From NCBI RefSeq assembly GCF_003390865.1, contig NZ_QMEJ01000001.1:620001-684000 (forward strand): a stretch of 64,000 nt of DNA. Reading direction: 5' to 3'. Positions within the stretch are counted from its first letter, which is position 1, and every line of letters starts with the position of its first letter. The DNA comes from Tropicimonas sp. IMCC34011 (lineage in GTDB: Bacteria; Pseudomonadota; Alphaproteobacteria; Rhodobacterales; Rhodobacteraceae). Position numbers and translations under genes: made by a program. This document shows positions 9,444 through 18,579 of the stretch, one piece after another. The notes under the pieces were generated by a model. That model was not told the DNA's origin and ran no database searches. It saw only the letters and a program-made list of their open reading frames with translations.

Positions 9444-10295
9444 TCAGAGCCACTCGCCCTTGACGGTCTGGCGATAGATCTGCCGCAACCAGCTGTCGCC
9501 CTGCGCCTCGGCCTTCAGCCCGCGCTCAACGAGCAGACGGTAGCTGTCCTCGTACCACTCGGTCGACCGGAAGTTGTAGGCGAGGATCGCGCCGGCGGTC
9601 TGCGCCTCTTTCTCGAGCCCGAGCGAGAGATACGCCTCCACGAGACGGTGCAGCGCTTCGGGCGTATGCGTGGTCGTCTGGAATTCCTCGACGACGACGC
9701 GGAAGCGGCTGATCGCGCTCGTGAAGTGATCGCGGCGCAGGTAGTAGCGACCGACCTCCATCTCCTTCGCCGCGAGATGGTCGAAGGCGAGGTCGAACTT
9801 GAGAATCGCGGAGCGGGCATACTCGCTGTCGGGATAAACCTCGATCACGGTGCGGAGCGATTGCAGCGCCTGGAAGGTCAGGCCCTGGTCGCGGCCGACC
9901 TCGTCGATCTGGTCGTAATAGGACAGCGCGAGGAGATACTGCGCGTAGGCCGCATCCTCCTCCGCCGGGTAGAACTGGATGTAGCGCTGCGCGGCGCCGC
10001 GGGAATTCTCGTAATCCCGGTCCAGATGATAGGAATAGGCCTGCATGATCAGCGCGCGACGCGCCCACTGGGAATACGGATAGAGTCGCTCGACCTCCGC
10101 GAAGAGTTCGGCCGCGTCCTCGTAGTCCTTGTCCTGCAGATCCGCCTCGCCGCGCTGGTAGATCTCCTCGGGGCCGAAATTCTCGAGCGGCACCTGACGG
10201 CTCGAGAAGACGCCACGCTCCTGCCCGCAGGCGCCGAGCGCCGCGGCAAGGGCAATCACGGATGCGAGCCGAGTCGCGCGCGTTCCGATACTCAT
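9444..10295 (-). CDS. bamD: Outer-membrane assembly lipoprotein BamD
   Basis: Essential lipoprotein of the BAM complex that inserts beta-barrel proteins into the outer membrane; 283 aa. The start ATG 10295 gives a type II signal peptide (MSIGTRATRLASVIALAAAL) ending in the lipobox LGAC with cysteine near residue 22. Tetratricopeptide repeats follow, for example EIYQRGEADLQDKDYEDAAE, ALIMQAYSYHLDRDYENS and AQYLLALSYYDQ, as in BamD/ComL. An in-frame upstream start (10409) would bury the signal peptide and is rejected. It lies 164 bp downstream of lpxC and 92 bp upstream of recN, same strand. Confidence 0.94.
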   Translation of the reverse strand: MSIGTRATRLASVIALAAALGACGQERGVFSSRQVPLENFGPEEIYQRGEADLQDKDYEDAAELFAEVERLYPYSQWARRALIMQAYSYHLDRDYENSRGAAQRYIQFYPAEEDAAYAQYLLALSYYDQIDEVGRDQGLTFQALQSLRTVIEVYPDSEYARSAILKFDLAFDHLAAKEMEVGRYYLRRDHFTSAISRFRVVVEEFQTTTHTPEALHRLVEAYLSLGLEKEAQTAGAILAYNFRSTEWYEDSYRLLVERGLKAEAQGDSWLRQIYRQTVKGEWL

Positions 10296-10459
10296 GAGCG
10301 CCGCTCCGTCATCTGGTCCGTCTCCCGGAAACATCGCTTCATCGCACGCCGGCCCTGGCTCGGCCCGATCAGCGCCCGCATCGTCTAGCACAGAAGATTT
10401 GGGGAGCAAAAGCCATAGCCCGGCATTTCGGGATCGCAGCTGCGCGAGGCGTGCGGCGT

Positions 10460-11380
10460 TCAGGCAACTGCCCTGAGATCGGAGGCGCGCACCCCCGCCC
10501 CGGGCAACTTGTGCAGGGTGCCGGCATCGCAGGTCACGATGTCCACCGCGCCCGGAACCGAGAAGAGCCGGCGGAGGAGCTGGTTCGTCAGCGTGTGCCC
10601 CGCACGGACGCCCTCGTAGGCGCCGAGGATCGGCGCGCCGGCGAGTGCGAGATCTCCGAGCGCGTCGAGCATCTTGTGGCGGACGGGCTCGTCCCTGTGG
10701 CGCAGACCGCCGGGGGACAGGATCCGCTCTCCGTCAACCACGACGGCGTTGAAATAGGTCCCGCCGAGCGCCTGACCGCGGGCTCGCATCGCCTCGACAT
10801 CGGCGGCGCGGCAGAACGTGCGGCTGTCGCAGAGCTCGCGCAGGAACGCGCCGTTGGCCATGTCGAGCCTGCGGGATTGCGCGCCGATTGCGCGGTCCGG
10901 GAAATCGATGTCGAACGAGATATGGAGGTGATCGGCGGGCGCCAGCCTCGCGCGGGCGGCGCCGGAGCGCACTTCCACAGGCCGCAGGATCCGCAGCGCC
11001 TTGAGCGGCGCATCCAGCTCCACCAGACCCACATCGAGAATCGCCTCGGCAAACGGCGCCGCGCTGCCGTCGAGGATCGGGACTTCCGGTCCGGAAACCT
11101 CTACGACGGCGTTGTGAACACCGCAGCCAGCAAGGGCCGCCATGACGTGCTCCACGGTGGAGATGGAGGTGCCGGATTCGTTCACGAGGCGGGTGCAGAG
11201 CGGCGTCGGCTCGACGAGATCCCAGCGTGCGGGAATGTCGGCCAGCGTCGGCAGAACATCGACGCGACGAAACCGGATGCCGGTCCCGGCCTCGGCCGGG
11301 CGAAGGGTCAGGCGAACAGGCGCGCCGGAGTGAAGGCCGACGCCGTCGAGCGTCACGTTCGCATGAAGTGTCGTCTGCAT
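10460..11380 (-). CDS. lpxC: UDP-3-O-acyl-N-acetylglucosamine deacetylase
   Basis: Zinc deacetylase committing UDP-acyl-GlcNAc to lipid A synthesis; 306 aa. Zinc and catalytic motifs are present: EHVMAAL (His78), RHKMLDALGDL (His and Asp ligands) and GHTLTNQ (catalytic His). The N-terminus MQTTLHANVTLDGVGLHSG is typical and fixes ATG 11380; a longer in-frame start at 11476 adds 32 unrelated residues. It sits between ftsZ (upstream, separated by a terminator) and bamD. The 307-bp upstream space includes the ftsZ terminator and an AT-rich stretch near 11520-11560 that probably contains the promoter; no clear -35/-10 pair was picked out. Confidence 0.96.
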   Translation of the reverse strand: MQTTLHANVTLDGVGLHSGAPVRLTLRPAEAGTGIRFRRVDVLPTLADIPARWDLVEPTPLCTRLVNESGTSISTVEHVMAALAGCGVHNAVVEVSGPEVPILDGSAAPFAEAILDVGLVELDAPLKALRILRPVEVRSGAARARLAPADHLHISFDIDFPDRAIGAQSRRLDMANGAFLRELCDSRTFCRAADVEAMRARGQALGGTYFNAVVVDGERILSPGGLRHRDEPVRHKMLDALGDLALAGAPILGAYEGVRAGHTLTNQLLRRLFSVPGAVDIVTCDAGTLHKLPGAGVRASDLRAVA

Positions 11381-11633
11381 CGCAGCCTCGCACGCCAGTG
11401 TCCGGAACGGCTTATGCTCAAGTGGCGCTCTTTGTGGCGCCGCCGTTCTCTCGATGAGGTCGTGCCTTTGCGGCACGCCGGGCCCGAACCCACTTCGGGC
11501 AGTGCATTTGAGGTAAAAGGGGGGAGGCCAGTCTACAACTCAAAGATTGTGACCGCTTGTAACACCGGGCCGAACGGATCGGCGACACTTCGCAAGGCAC
11601 CGGGCGGCGGAGGCTAATTCTCTGATCGCAATG

Positions 11634-11664
11634 TGAAAAAGGGGCCGCCCATGGCGACCCCTTT
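11634..11664 (-). terminator. Rho-independent terminator after ftsZ
   Basis: On the minus strand AAAGGGGTCGCC (11664-11653) pairs with GGCGGCCCCTTT (11649-11638), 12 bp with one G-U pair and a 3-base loop, followed by T residues. It ends the murB/ddl-to-ftsZ transcripts and isolates lpxC. Confidence 0.9.
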
Positions 11665-11687
11665 CCCTGTTGATGTGTACGTGGTGC

Positions 11688-13433
11688 TTAGTTGGCCTGG
11701 CGACGCAGGAACGCGGGGATCTCGATTTTCTCCTGCTCGGTGGACGGTTCGTCCTCCTCGTAGGCCTGCTCGAACTGCTGACGCTCCATCGGCGGCTGCT
11801 GGCGCGCGGTCGCGGCGGTTCCGCGGTCCTGCGGCATGCCGCCCTCATGACCATGGCCGGACATCCGCCCGATCAGGTTGCCGATGCCGAAGCGCTGGCG
11901 ATCGCCGGCGGCCTGTTGCGGCTGATCGGACGCCTGCTGCGGACGACGGGCCTGAACCTGCGGCTGCGGACGGGGCGTGGTGCCCTGCGCGGCGCGGGGA
12001 GCGGCCTTGTTCACCGCGGCCTGAAGCCGGGCGATGGCCTCCGGGGAGGGCTGACCGCGGCCGCCGGCCTTGGGCGCGACAAAGGCCTCGCCCGGAACGT
12101 CGGCATTGCCACGAGGCGCTTCGCGGCGGGGCGCCGGCTCCGGAGCGCGGGCCGCCGGCCTGTACGCCGGAGCGGGCAGTCCGTCATCGCCGTTCTCGTC
12201 GTCGCCGATTCCCTCGAAGAGGGAGGGGCCGCCGGCCTCCTCGTCGTCATAGGACTGCTCGGGTGCGGGCGCCGGCGCGGGACGCGGGGCGGCGCGGAAG
12301 GCCGGGGCCTCTTCGCGGACGGCACGGACCGGTGCGGGGCGCGGCGCTTCCTCGTAGTAGTGGTCCTGCTCCTGGACCTCCTCGTACTCCGGCTCGGCAA
12401 CCTGCTGGGGCTGCTGGAGCGGCGCGGCGAGGGAGCGGCGCGGAACGGGGATGTCGCTTTTGACCACCGCATCGATGCCGGTGGCGACGACGGAGACGCG
12501 CATCTTGCCCTGCATCTCGGGGTCGAGGGTGGAGCCGATGATGATGTTGGCTTCCTCGTCCACCAGCTCGCGGATGACGTTTGCGGCCTCGTCCAGTTCG
12601 AAGAGGGTCAGATCCTCGCCGCCGGTGATGTTGATGAGGACGCCCTTGGCGCCGGCCATGCTGATCTCGTCGAGCAGCGGGTTGTTGATGGCGCGTTCGG
12701 CGGCCTGCTTGGCGCGCTCGTCGCCCTCGGCCTCGCCGGTGCCCATCATCGCCTTACCCATCTCGTCCATCACGGCGCGGACGTCGGCGAAGTCGAGGTT
12801 GATGAGACCCGGACGGACCATGAGGTCGGTCACGCCCTTCACGCCCTGGTAGAGCACGTCGTCCGCAAGCGCGAAGGCCTCGGTGAACGTCGTGTTCTCG
12901 TTGGCCAGACGGAAGAGGTTCTGGTTAGGAATGATGATCAGCGTATCGACGACCTTCTGAAGGCGCTCGACGCCCTCTTCGGCCTGCCGCATCCGCTTGC
13001 CGCCCTCGAACATGAAGGGCTTGGTCACGACGCCCACCGTCAGGACGCCGAGCTCACGCGCGGCCTGCGCGATGATCGGCGCGGCGCCGGTCCCGGTGCC
13101 GCCGCCCATGCCGGCCGTGATGAAGCACATGTGCGCCCCGGCGAGATGATCGACGATCTCCTCGATCGTCTCCTCCGCGGCAAGCGCGCCCACCGAGGGC
13201 CGCGCACCGGCGCCGAGACCCTCGGTCGCCTTCACACCCATCTGGATGCGGGCCGCAGCCTGGCTCTGGGACAGCGCCTGGGCATCGGTATTCGCGGTCA
13301 CGAACTCCACGCCCTGCAGGTTCTTCTCGATCATGTTGTTGACAGCGTTGCCGCCCGCACCGCCGACACCGAAGACCGTGATACGCGGCTTCAGTTCGTC
13401 CGATCTGTCATGCATGCTGAGGTTGAGTGTCAT
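11688..13433 (-). CDS. ftsZ: Cell division protein FtsZ
   Basis: Tubulin-like GTPase forming the division ring. The N-terminal GTPase domain starts [18 protein letters not shown] and holds the tubulin signature [11 protein letters not shown] (about residues 108-118); the T7 loop region ([11 protein letters not shown]) and the C-terminal domain follow to about 320. At 581 aa it is long: after residue 330 comes a roughly 240-residue linker rich in Pro, Ala, Glu and Arg, then a conserved C-terminal tail [14 protein letters not shown] that binds FtsA and other partners. Long disordered linkers are usual in alphaproteobacterial FtsZ. It is downstream of ftsA with a 273-bp gap that may hold its own promoter; no other gene lies there. 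Confidence 0.98.
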   Translation of the reverse strand: MTLNLSMHDRSDELKPRITVFGVGGAGGNAVNNMIEKNLQGVEFVTANTDAQALSQSQAAARIQMGVKATEGLGAGARPSVGALAAEETIEEIVDHLAGAHMCFITAGMGGGTGTGAAPIIAQAARELGVLTVGVVTKPFMFEGGKRMRQAEEGVERLQKVVDTLIIIPNQNLFRLANENTTFTEAFALADDVLYQGVKGVTDLMVRPGLINLDFADVRAVMDEMGKAMMGTGEAEGDERAKQAAERAINNPLLDEISMAGAKGVLINITGGEDLTLFELDEAANVIRELVDEEANIIIGSTLDPEMQGKMRVSVVATGIDAVVKSDIPVPRRSLAAPLQQPQQVAEPEYEEVQEQDHYYEEAPRPAPVRAVREEAPAFRAAPRPAPAPAPEQSYDDEEAGGPSLFEGIGDDENGDDGLPAPAYRPAARAPEPAPRREAPRGNADVPGEAFVAPKAGGRGQPSPEAIARLQAAVNKAAPRAAQGTTPRPQPQVQARRPQQASDQPQQAAGDRQRFGIGNLIGRMSGHGHEGGMPQDRGTAATARQQPPMERQQFEQAYEEDEPSTEQEKIEIPAFLRRQAN

Positions 13434-13706
13434 GTCCGCTCCGCCTGTTTTCCGGACCCTGCCCGCCCCGGCATTCTGGCCCTGTTCTCGTTGCCTTTTG
13501 GTCTTCGCGACCCGAAGGATCTCTGCCCCCGTCTCCCCGTCAGCCCGGGGCCAGGTGTGGCCGAAAGGGCATTGTCCAGTGGATTAAGAGAATCTTACGC
13601 GGTCACGATCCCGGCGTCACCCGAAAAACGCAGTACGACTGCAAAATATGGTGCAGGCGGCAAGTGTTCGCCGCCCGTGGAGGTGGATCAACGCAAGATC
13701 CTGCGG

Positions 13707-15041
13707 TCACCAGTTGTCGCGGAACCAACGAACCGCGCGCTTCAGCGATCGGGCCGGGTAGCGATCGGATGGAATCTCGAAATCCCACCACTCGTCCTGC
13801 GGATGCGCGGCGAACAGCGCGAGCCCGACGGAGCTGGCGAAGGCCGGGCCCGTCGCCGCCTGCGGCAGACCCTGGACACGCAGCGGACGGCCGAGCCGGA
13901 CCTGCTGCCCCAGGATGCGGGATGCAAGCCCGTCGAGACCGGGAATCTGGCTGCCGCCGCCGGTGAGGACGATCTGCTGCGCCGGCAGGTGGTCAAAGCC
14001 GGCCGCATCGAGCCTGGCGCGGACCTCCTCGAGAATCTCCTCCACACGCGGTCGCATGATGCCGATGAGCTCGGCGCGACTGACCGTGCGCCGGTCATGC
14101 TCCCAGTCGCCGGTATCGCCGCCGATCTCGATCATCTCCCGGTCGTCCATCCCGGTGGCGACGACGCCGCCGTAGAACGTCTTGATGCGCTCCGCGGTGG
14201 ACAGCGGGATCTGCAATCCCTTGGAGATATCCACGGTGACGTGGTCCCCGCCGATGCGCACCGCGTCCGAATAGATCATGTGCTTCTTGATGAAGACGGA
14301 GAGGCCCGTCGTCCCGCCACCGAGATCGATGCAGGCCGACCCCAGCTCCTGCTCGTCCTCGACCAGCGCTGAAATACCGGCCGCGTAAGCCGAAGATGCG
14401 AGACCCGCGAGTTCGAGGTCGCAGCGCTTGATGCAGTACAGCAGGTTCTGGATCGGCTGGGTGTCCACCGTGAGCAGGTGCATGTCCGCCGACAGCGAAT
14501 TGCCCATCTGCCCGCGCGGATCCCCGAGACCGGAGCGATGGTCGATCGAGAAGTTGACCGGCTGAGCGTGCAGAACCTCGCGGTTGTGCCCGAAATCGGG
14601 AACGTCGCAGGCCGCCAGGACCCGCGCGACATCGCCGCCCTCGACCACGCTGTCGTCAAGATCGATGCGGCCCTCGAGACCGTAGGAGCGCGGATGGGCG
14701 CCGGAGAAGCAGGCGATGACGTGATCGACCCGCATGCCCGCCATCTTCTGGGCCGCCTGAACGGCCGTGCGGATCGCCCGCTCGGTCTCGTTCATCGTCT
14801 CGATCTCGCCGAAGGCCACGCCGCGGGAGCGCGTGGTCGCAGCCCCGATCACCCGGAACCCCGCCTGCCCTGCCAGGGACCCGATCCCGTCACTCTCGCG
14901 GAAGCGCGTCTCGCCGTCGAAGCGCAGTACGAGACAGGCAATCTTGAACGTACCGACATCCAGGATCGCGATAACGCCGCGATCAAGCGCCTGCTGCCGC
15001 ATGCGCCGCATCATTCGCTGGGACTGGTAGAGGTCGGTCAT
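13707..15041 (-). CDS. ftsA: Cell division protein FtsA
   Basis: Actin-like ATPase that ties FtsZ to the membrane; 444 aa. Visible features: phosphate-1 loop IAILDVGTFKIACLV (about 23-37), the SHS2/1C insertion region, phosphate-2 segment SACIDLGGGTTGLSVF (about 235-250) and adenosine motif IVLTGGGSQIPGL (about 370). The last residues, SLKRAVRWFRDNW, form the amphipathic membrane-targeting helix. The start codon overlaps the ftsQ stop by 4 bases (15038-15041), implying translational coupling. Confidence 0.96.
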   Translation of the reverse strand: MTDLYQSQRMMRRMRQQALDRGVIAILDVGTFKIACLVLRFDGETRFRESDGIGSLAGQAGFRVIGAATTRSRGVAFGEIETMNETERAIRTAVQAAQKMAGMRVDHVIACFSGAHPRSYGLEGRIDLDDSVVEGGDVARVLAACDVPDFGHNREVLHAQPVNFSIDHRSGLGDPRGQMGNSLSADMHLLTVDTQPIQNLLYCIKRCDLELAGLASSAYAAGISALVEDEQELGSACIDLGGGTTGLSVFIKKHMIYSDAVRIGGDHVTVDISKGLQIPLSTAERIKTFYGGVVATGMDDREMIEIGGDTGDWEHDRRTVSRAELIGIMRPRVEEILEEVRARLDAAGFDHLPAQQIVLTGGGSQIPGLDGLASRILGQQVRLGRPLRVQGLPQAATGPAFASSVGLALFAAHPQDEWWDFEIPSDRYPARSLKRAVRWFRDNW

Positions 15042-16267
15042 TCGCTCACCTTCTGGATGGACCCGGCCATGATGGCCCGGAGCTGGTCGATCGACGCGGC
15101 CGCGACCCTCAGGGTCGGACGCGCGGGATCGCGCAGGTCGACACGGGTCACGGCCCGCTCGAGAATCTTGTGCGCCTCGTCGAGAGCGATCAGGCGCTCG
15201 AGCACCTGCGCCGGCTGCGATTCCGGCAGCATGATGCGCTGGCCGCGGTCGAGCACGACGTCCCAGCGCCGCTCACCCATCCGCACCAGACCGCGGAAGC
15301 GCTCCTGAAGCGGCTGCGCGGCCGCCACGAGGTTCATCGCTTCGGTTATGGCGTCATTCGCCCCGTCCCCTGCAATGAGCGGCAGCGCCGGCCAGTCGCC
15401 CCGCTCCTCGATCCCGGCGATCCGCACGCCCTCGGAATCGAGCAGAGACAGGCCCTTGCGGGAGCGCCAGACCAGGGCCGGCTCACGCTCGGACACCTCA
15501 ATCTGCAAAACGCCGCCCGGACGAACCCTGAGCTGCGCCTCGCGCACCGCCGAGAGAGCCTCGATATCGGCGCGCATCCGGTCGAGATCGAGATCGAAGG
15601 AGGACAGCGGCAGGTCCACCTGCGTCGCCTCCCGCACCGCCTGCGTCAGCTCTGGCGAGGCGCCGTCCACCGCCAGCATCTCGACCATGAACTCGGGGCG
15701 CTGCTGCACCCAGTCCCGCGTGGTCACCACGTAGGATGCAACCTCGGCGCGCCGCGTCTCGTCCGAGAAGTACCAGCTCGCGGCCATGGCGCAGGCCGCC
15801 ATCGGCAGTCCGATCCGCACCAGGCGGCGCAGCCCGGGACGCAGCCAGAGACGCTCCATCTTGTAGGCAAGTCGCGACGGCGCCGGATCGCGGCGTTCCT
15901 CGTCGCTTGTGTGCGCGCCGAAGAGGCCCCGCAGCCCGCGCCGTCCGGCCTGGCGCCGGGGCGCGCGGCCGGTCTCCGCGGCAGCCGGCTCCAGCGACAC
16001 GGCCCCCGGACCGGCCCAGCCGGGTCCGCTATGCTCGGGCTCGGTCCAGTCCGGCTCGTTCCAGACCTCGGCGTTGTCACCCAAGGGCTCCAGCAGGGCG
16101 TCCTCGTCGGGCGCCTCCACCCAGATATCGTCCTCTTCGGGCTCCGGCCCGCGGAACGGCGCCCAGTCCGGACCGGACCAGCCCGCTTCGGGTACGTCGC
16201 CGGCGCCAGGGGACGGCGTCCGGCTCCCTGCGCCGCGAAAGCCCGGTTCGCTCCTCATCTGTCGCAC
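15038..16267 (-). CDS. ftsQ: Cell division protein FtsQ
   Basis: Bitopic divisome protein; 409 aa. It has a long proline/acid-rich cytoplasmic N-terminus (about 1-145), one transmembrane helix (IGLPMAACAMAASWYF), then a POTRA domain beginning near MLAVDGASPELTQAVREA and a C-terminal beta domain. GTG 16267 is favoured because GGAGG lies 7 bases upstream; an internal ATG at 16258 forms an ATGA overlap with the ddl stop but has no good ribosome-binding site and would remove three residues. Overlaps with ddl and ftsA make a tight ddl-ftsQ-ftsA unit. The N-terminal extension is longer than in enterobacteria, as is common in Rhodobacteraceae. Confidence 0.93.
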   Translation of the reverse strand: MRQMRSEPGFRGAGSRTPSPGAGDVPEAGWSGPDWAPFRGPEPEEDDIWVEAPDEDALLEPLGDNAEVWNEPDWTEPEHSGPGWAGPGAVSLEPAAAETGRAPRRQAGRRGLRGLFGAHTSDEERRDPAPSRLAYKMERLWLRPGLRRLVRIGLPMAACAMAASWYFSDETRRAEVASYVVTTRDWVQQRPEFMVEMLAVDGASPELTQAVREATQVDLPLSSFDLDLDRMRADIEALSAVREAQLRVRPGGVLQIEVSEREPALVWRSRKGLSLLDSEGVRIAGIEERGDWPALPLIAGDGANDAITEAMNLVAAAQPLQERFRGLVRMGERRWDVVLDRGQRIMLPESQPAQVLERLIALDEAHKILERAVTRVDLRDPARPTLRVAAASIDQLRAIMAGSIQKVSE

Positions 16268-17166
16268 GAGGCATCCTCCACGAGCCAGCGGCAGAGCGCT
16301 CCGAAAGGAATGCCCGCATGGGCCGCCTGCTCGGGGGTCAGCGATGTCGGGGTCATGCCGGGCTGCGTGTTCGTCTCCAGAAGCACCAGCCCCTCGAGGC
16401 CGAGCGCCTCGTTCCAGCGGAAGTCGGTGCGGGAGATGCCGCGGCAGCCAAGCGCCAGATGCGCGGCCTCGGCAAAATGGCGGCAGGCCTCCTCGATCTC
16501 GCGGGGGATCTCGGCGGGAACAACGTGGCGGGACCCGCCCGGAACGTATTTCGCCTCGTAATCGTACCAGCCCTCGGTGACGATATCGGTCACGCCGAGC
16601 GCGCTGCCGTTCAGCACCGTCACGGTCAGCTCGCGGCCCGGCACGAAGGCCTCGACCATCATGACCGCGGGGGAGGCGGCACCGAGCGTGGGCCCGTTGG
16701 TCCCGTCCCGCACGATGTAGACGCCGACCGAGGATCCCTCGTTGTACGGCTTTACCACGTAGGGCACCGGCAGGACATGCCCCGCCATGATCTCGTCACG
16801 CGTCGCAAGCCGGCTCTCGACGACGGGAAGCCCCGCCGCGCGATAGGCGTCCTTGGTGCGCTCCTTGTCCATCGCGAGGGAGGAGGTGAGGACGCCGGAA
16901 TGGGTATAGGGAAGGCGCATCCACTCGAGCAGGCCCTGAATGCACCCGTCCTCGCCCCAGCGCCCGTGAAGGGCATTGAAGACGACGTCCGGTGCATGCT
17001 CCTCGAGCCGGGCGCAGATATCCGCGCCGGCATCGATCTCGACCACCTCGAATTGTTCGCCCCTGAGCGCGGCTGCGCATTCACGCCCCGAGGAGAGCGA
17101 GACATCGCGCTCCGCCGAGAGTCCTCCCTTGAGGACCGCCACTATGGGGGATGCCCTGCCCGACAA
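16255..17166 (-). CDS. ddl: D-alanine--D-alanine ligase
   Basis: ATP-grasp ligase making D-Ala-D-Ala for peptidoglycan; 303 aa. Motifs: VAVLKGGLSAERDVSL at the N-terminus, NALHGRWGEDG (about 65-75), the ATP-grasp strand YVVKPYNEGSSVGV (about 138-151) and the metal-binding LLETNTQPGMTPTSL near residue 268-282. No ATG is available at the N-terminus: TTG 17166, preceded by a GAGG about 8 bases upstream, gives the usual ten residues before the first beta strand; a GTG eight codons later is the alternative. A terminator in the 130-bp gap to murB means ddl may need its own promoter. Confidence 0.95.
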   Translation of the reverse strand: MSGRASPIVAVLKGGLSAERDVSLSSGRECAAALRGEQFEVVEIDAGADICARLEEHAPDVVFNALHGRWGEDGCIQGLLEWMRLPYTHSGVLTSSLAMDKERTKDAYRAAGLPVVESRLATRDEIMAGHVLPVPYVVKPYNEGSSVGVYIVRDGTNGPTLGAASPAVMMVEAFVPGRELTVTVLNGSALGVTDIVTEGWYDYEAKYVPGGSRHVVPAEIPREIEEACRHFAEAAHLALGCRGISRTDFRWNEALGLEGLVLLETNTQPGMTPTSLTPEQAAHAGIPFGALCRWLVEDASCDR

Positions 17167-17216
17167 ACCGCCCGCCTCGTGTTCACGGGCCTTATCGAAT
17201 GGCCCTTTTTGTCTCT

Positions 17217-17248
17217 AAAAAACCGGGGCCGCGCCTGTATCGGCCCCG
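17217..17248 (-). terminator. Rho-independent terminator between murB and ddl
   Basis: On the minus strand the 8-bp perfect stem CGGGGCCG/CGGCCCCG (17248-17241 with 17231-17224, 9-base loop) is followed by six T residues (17222-17217). It stands 49 bases after the murB stop and 51 bases before the ddl start, inside the division cluster. Confidence 0.88.
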
Positions 17249-17296
17249 CACTGTCCTCGTTACCGGCCATCCTGCGGCGTTAGATGCCGCCTTTTG

Positions 17297-18217
17297 TCAG
17301 GCCCCGGGTTCTCCGACCCGCATGATTTCCCACTCTAATGTTATTGCGCTGGAATCGTAAACCTTTTTCCGCACATCTTCGCCCAGACCTTCGAGATCGG
17401 CGGCCGTGGCGTCCCCCTCGTTCAGCAGGAAGTTGCAATGCTTCTCGCTCATCACCGCGCCGCCGCGGCGCGCACCGCGCATCCCGGCCTCATCGATCAC
17501 CTTCCAGGCCTTAAGATCGTGGACGTCGTCTGCCCGTCCGGTGGAGGAAAATCCGGCCGGATTGCGGAACGTGGAGCCGGCCGAACGCGCCTTCACCGGC
17601 TGGGACGCATCCCGCGCCGCGACCTGCTCCGACATCCGCGCTTCGAGCGCATCCGCCTCGCCGCGGGGCGCCCGGAACGTCGCGGAGACGATCACGGCGC
17701 CCTCCGGGAGCTCGCTCGAACGGTAGGCGAAGTTCAGCGCCTCGGCATTCCGCGTCTCGCGCGTGCCGTCCCTGAGGACCAGCTGGACGCTCTCCAGCCG
17801 ATCCGCGGTGTAGGTGCCATAGCAGCCGGCGTTCATCCGCACGGCGCCGCCGATCGCCCCGGGAATGGTGCGAAGATAGGTGAGGTCCAGCCCCGCCGCG
17901 GCCGCCTTGCGCGCGACATGGGCGTCGAGCGCCGCCGCTCCGGCAACGACGCGATCCCCGTCCACTTCGATCCCGTTGAAGCCGCGACCGAGGCGGATCA
18001 CCACGCCGCGGATCCCGCCATCGCGAACGATCAGGTTCGAGCCGACACCCATGGTGAAGACGGGTACATCATCCGGCAGGGCAGACAGGAAGGCGCAGAG
18101 ATCCTCGACATCGGCGGGACGGAAGAACCAGTCCGCCGGGCCGCCCACGCGCAGCCATGTCAGATCGGCCATCGTCCGGCGCTCCTCGAGCTGGCCGCGT
18201 ACCTCGGGCATCTCCAT
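17297..18217 (-). CDS. murB: UDP-N-acetylenolpyruvoylglucosamine reductase
   Basis: FAD enzyme reducing UDP-GlcNAc-enolpyruvate to UDP-MurNAc; 306 aa. Motifs: [13 protein letters not shown] (start of the FAD domain), [15 protein letters not shown] (about 57-71), [18 protein letters not shown] (about 114-131), SAGSTFRNP with the catalytic serine region, and a [10 protein letters not shown] loop; it is the shorter type II MurB. ATG 18217 has GAGG six bases upstream; ATGs at 18232 and 18211 are alternatives. It is followed by the 17217-17248 terminator. Confidence 0.95.
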   Translation of the reverse strand: MEMPEVRGQLEERRTMADLTWLRVGGPADWFFRPADVEDLCAFLSALPDDVPVFTMGVGSNLIVRDGGIRGVVIRLGRGFNGIEVDGDRVVAGAAALDAHVARKAAAAGLDLTYLRTIPGAIGGAVRMNAGCYGTYTADRLESVQLVLRDGTRETRNAEALNFAYRSSELPEGAVIVSATFRAPRGEADALEARMSEQVAARDASQPVKARSAGSTFRNPAGFSSTGRADDVHDLKAWKVIDEAGMRGARRGGAVMSEKHCNFLLNEGDATAADLEGLGEDVRKKVYDSSAITLEWEIMRVGEPGA

Positions 18218-18292
18218 CTCGGACCTCTTCATCTTTCTTCAAATACCCACCGCCGGAGGCACGCCGCCCGTGAGGGCGGCGAAAACAGGCGC

Positions 18293-18574
18293 TCACTCGC
18301 CCCCGGCCCCCGCCTCGCCCTTGCGCCCGGCGACCCGGCTCGCCGTCCAGCGGCCGGCGAAATAGAGCGGCCAGCGCAGGACGGAGATCCCGGCGATCAG
18401 GAAGAGAAGGCCGAAGAGCGGCCCCGTCTCGAACGTGATCCATCCCAGAAGCGGGATGCCGGTGGCGATCAGGATGATCGCGGCCGGCCAGTGTCTGCGG
18501 CGCGAGGGCAGCATTCCGGCGACCTGGCTCGCCAGCATCCAGAGGAAACCGGCAAGGAGGGCAGCGCCGGCCAC
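18293..18574 (-). CDS. DUF2484 small integral membrane protein
   Basis: A 93-aa protein with three likely membrane helices (ALLAGFLWMLASQVAGML, AAIILIATGIPLLGWITF and GLLFLIAGISVL) and a charged C-terminal tail. It matches the DUF2484 family, found in Rhodobacterales in exactly this position between murC and murB. Function is unknown; the constant location suggests a link with cell-wall synthesis (inference). GTG 18574 is the start, three bases after the murC stop, with a weak AGG 4-5 bases upstream. Confidence 0.85.
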   Translation of the reverse strand: MAGAALLAGFLWMLASQVAGMLPSRRRHWPAAIILIATGIPLLGWITFETGPLFGLLFLIAGISVLRWPLYFAGRWTASRVAGRKGEAGAGGE

Positions 18575-18579
18575 CGGAC

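Noticed and set aside
11670-14372. 900-codon open frame on the plus strand opposite ftsZ and ftsA
   Set aside because: Antisense shadow of two well-identified genes, low-complexity translation, no ribosome-binding site of note.
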